From Asaia bogorensis (lineage in GTDB: Bacteria; Pseudomonadota; Alphaproteobacteria; Acetobacterales; Acetobacteraceae): DNA of 34,090 nucleotides. The notes under the pieces were generated by a model that was given only the letters and a program-made list of their open reading frames with translations, was not told where the DNA came from and made no database searches. The stretch is taken from NCBI GenBank assembly GCA_945861095.1, contig CAMATI010000021.1:1-34090 (forward strand), given 5' to 3'. This document shows, in pieces, positions 33,317 through 34,090 of the stretch. How positions within the stretch are numbered: position 1 is the first letter of the stretch; each line of letters opens with the position of its first letter. The position numbers and the translations under genes are program-made.

Positions 33317-33895
33317 CTAAAGTCTGTCCGCTGGCCCACCCGGCCGCGGGTGGAGGTCGACCAACCGGTTCAGCACGGCCGGGACGCCGGAGATAAACTC
33401 ATAGTACAAGCGGGTTTCCGGTGCCGCGAACCCGCTGGTAATCGCGGCCTGCAGGATGGCCGCCAGCGGCGCCGCCGATCCGTCGATATCGCAAATCAGA
33501 ATCGGCTTCTCGTGCAGCCGAAGTTGGCGCCAGGAGATGATCTCGATCGTCTCGTCCAGGGTGCCGATGCCACCCGGCATGGACAGGAACGCGTCGGCTT
33601 CCTCGAACATGCGGCGCTTCCGGTCGTGCATGCTGTCGGTGACGATCATATCGACACCTTCATGCGCGACCTCCCAGCGTTTCAGGAACTCGGGAATGAC
33701 GCCCAGGACCGCCCCACCCGCTTCCAGGACCGAATCGGCCAGGACGCCCATCAGTCCGACCCGGCCGGCGCCGTAGACCAGGCGGATCCCGGCGCGCGCC
33801 AGGCCCTGTCCGAGCATCCGGGTTGCGGCGGTGTGGGCGGGATTGGTGCCTAGTCGAGAGCCGCAGAACACGGCGACGGAATTTATTCGGGACAT
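33317..33895 (-). CDS. LOG family (TIGR00730) nucleotide 5'-monophosphate phosphoribohydrolase
   Basis: A 192-residue Rossmann-type protein. The signature PGGIGTLDE (107-115) and the MHDRKRRM segment (89-96) are the active-site motifs of LOG proteins, which release the base from cytokinin riboside monophosphates or AMP-like nucleotides. It was formerly often annotated as lysine decarboxylase, which is not supported. The N-terminus VAVFCGSRLGTNP is typical, confirming the ATG at 33895. The gene is monocistronic as far as can be seen. Confidence 0.94.
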   Translation of the reverse strand: MSRINSVAVFCGSRLGTNPAHTAATRMLGQGLARAGIRLVYGAGRVGLMGVLADSVLEAGGAVLGVIPEFLKRWEVAHEGVDMIVTDSMHDRKRRMFEEADAFLSMPGGIGTLDETIEIISWRQLRLHEKPILICDIDGSAAPLAAILQAAITSGFAAPETRLYYEFISGVPAVLNRLVDLHPRPGGPADRL

Positions 33896-34012
33896 GATCG
33901 TCTTCCATCCAGGGGTCCCCGGTTTTCGCCGGCGAATTCGTCTGCTAGCAGCCTGTCGGACTCGGGATTTTCGATCAATAACGACGGCTGTTCGGCTGCG
34001 CCGGCGCGGTCA

Positions 34013-34090
34013 TCAGACCGCCGGCGGCGCCCCGATCACGTCCTGACTGGCTTCATATCGGCCCGGAGGTGGCGTCACGGCCGACCCATC
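34013..34090 (-). CDS. Possible 3' end of a gene running off the window
   Basis: On the minus strand one frame is open from the window edge to a TGA at 34013-34015, giving 25 residues ending ASQDVIGAPPAV. The third codon positions are mostly G or C, as in the other genes, and the other two minus frames are closed. Too short to identify; it may be chance. The 117 bases between it and the LOG gene show nothing clear. Confidence 0.3.
   Translation of the reverse strand, partial: DGSAVTPPPGRYEASQDVIGAPPAV

Noticed and set aside
33317..33895. Lysine decarboxylase, a common label for this family.
   Set aside because: The PGGxGTxxE motif marks LOG phosphoribohydrolases; no decarboxylase feature is present.

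Overview
The window is high-GC bacterial DNA that is almost fully coding, with short intergenic gaps. The gene order hemC-hemD-mitofilin-like-hemY running away from tsaD, the histone-deacetylase-family/xseB/tlyA group and the families present point to an alphaproteobacterium, most likely Rhodospirillales/Acetobacterales. This placement rests on gene order and protein similarity recognised by eye, not on a phylogenetic test. I see no tRNA, rRNA, CRISPR array, insertion sequence or phage gene.

Left part (1-14.5 kb), mostly housekeeping. A mandelate-racemase-type enolase-superfamily gene enters from the left edge. It is followed by two small secreted M23 peptidase-like genes, one with an intact zinc site and one degenerate. 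A repeat-rich gap leads to the leftward block hemC > hemD > Mic60/mitofilin-like > hemY-like, whose last three genes overlap at stop/start codons. An NTF2/SnoaL-like gene sits between hemC and the divergent tsaD. Next come leftward tusA-like > histone-deacetylase-like > xseB > tlyA, divergent mak (fructokinase), a CNNM/CorC-type CBS membrane protein, a DUF3429-like membrane protein and a small coiled-coil protein.

Middle part (14.9-24.8 kb). A Tat-exported beta-carbonic anhydrase converges on, and overlaps, an M81 (MlrC-like) peptidase gene, which is divergent from an NHL-repeat protein. A complete leftward peptide/opine-type ABC importer operon follows: solute-binding protein, two permeases and two ATPases. 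It is preceded by a second, drastically shortened solute-binding protein that keeps only the two ends of the full-length one. This in-frame 'mini' binding protein is the most unusual gene in the window.

Right part (25.2-33.1 kb), accessory catabolism. Two TauD/TfdA-type 2-oxoglutarate dioxygenases and an SDR dehydrogenase lie next to a tight rightward operon: HCCA-isomerase-like (DsbA fold), BadH-like SDR, luciferase-like oxidoreductase, and two acyl-CoA dehydrogenases that look like the two subunits of a heteromeric enzyme. Together they suggest breakdown of a cyclic or otherwise unusual carboxylic acid as a CoA ester; the substrate cannot be read from sequence. A LOG-family phosphoribohydrolase and the possible 3' end of another gene close the window.

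Intergenic gaps carry at least five related palindromic elements with GTCAT(T/G)-type ends, one GGGGC-rich palindromic element, a 7-bp tandem repeat after hemY and a 15-bp tandem repeat before hemC.
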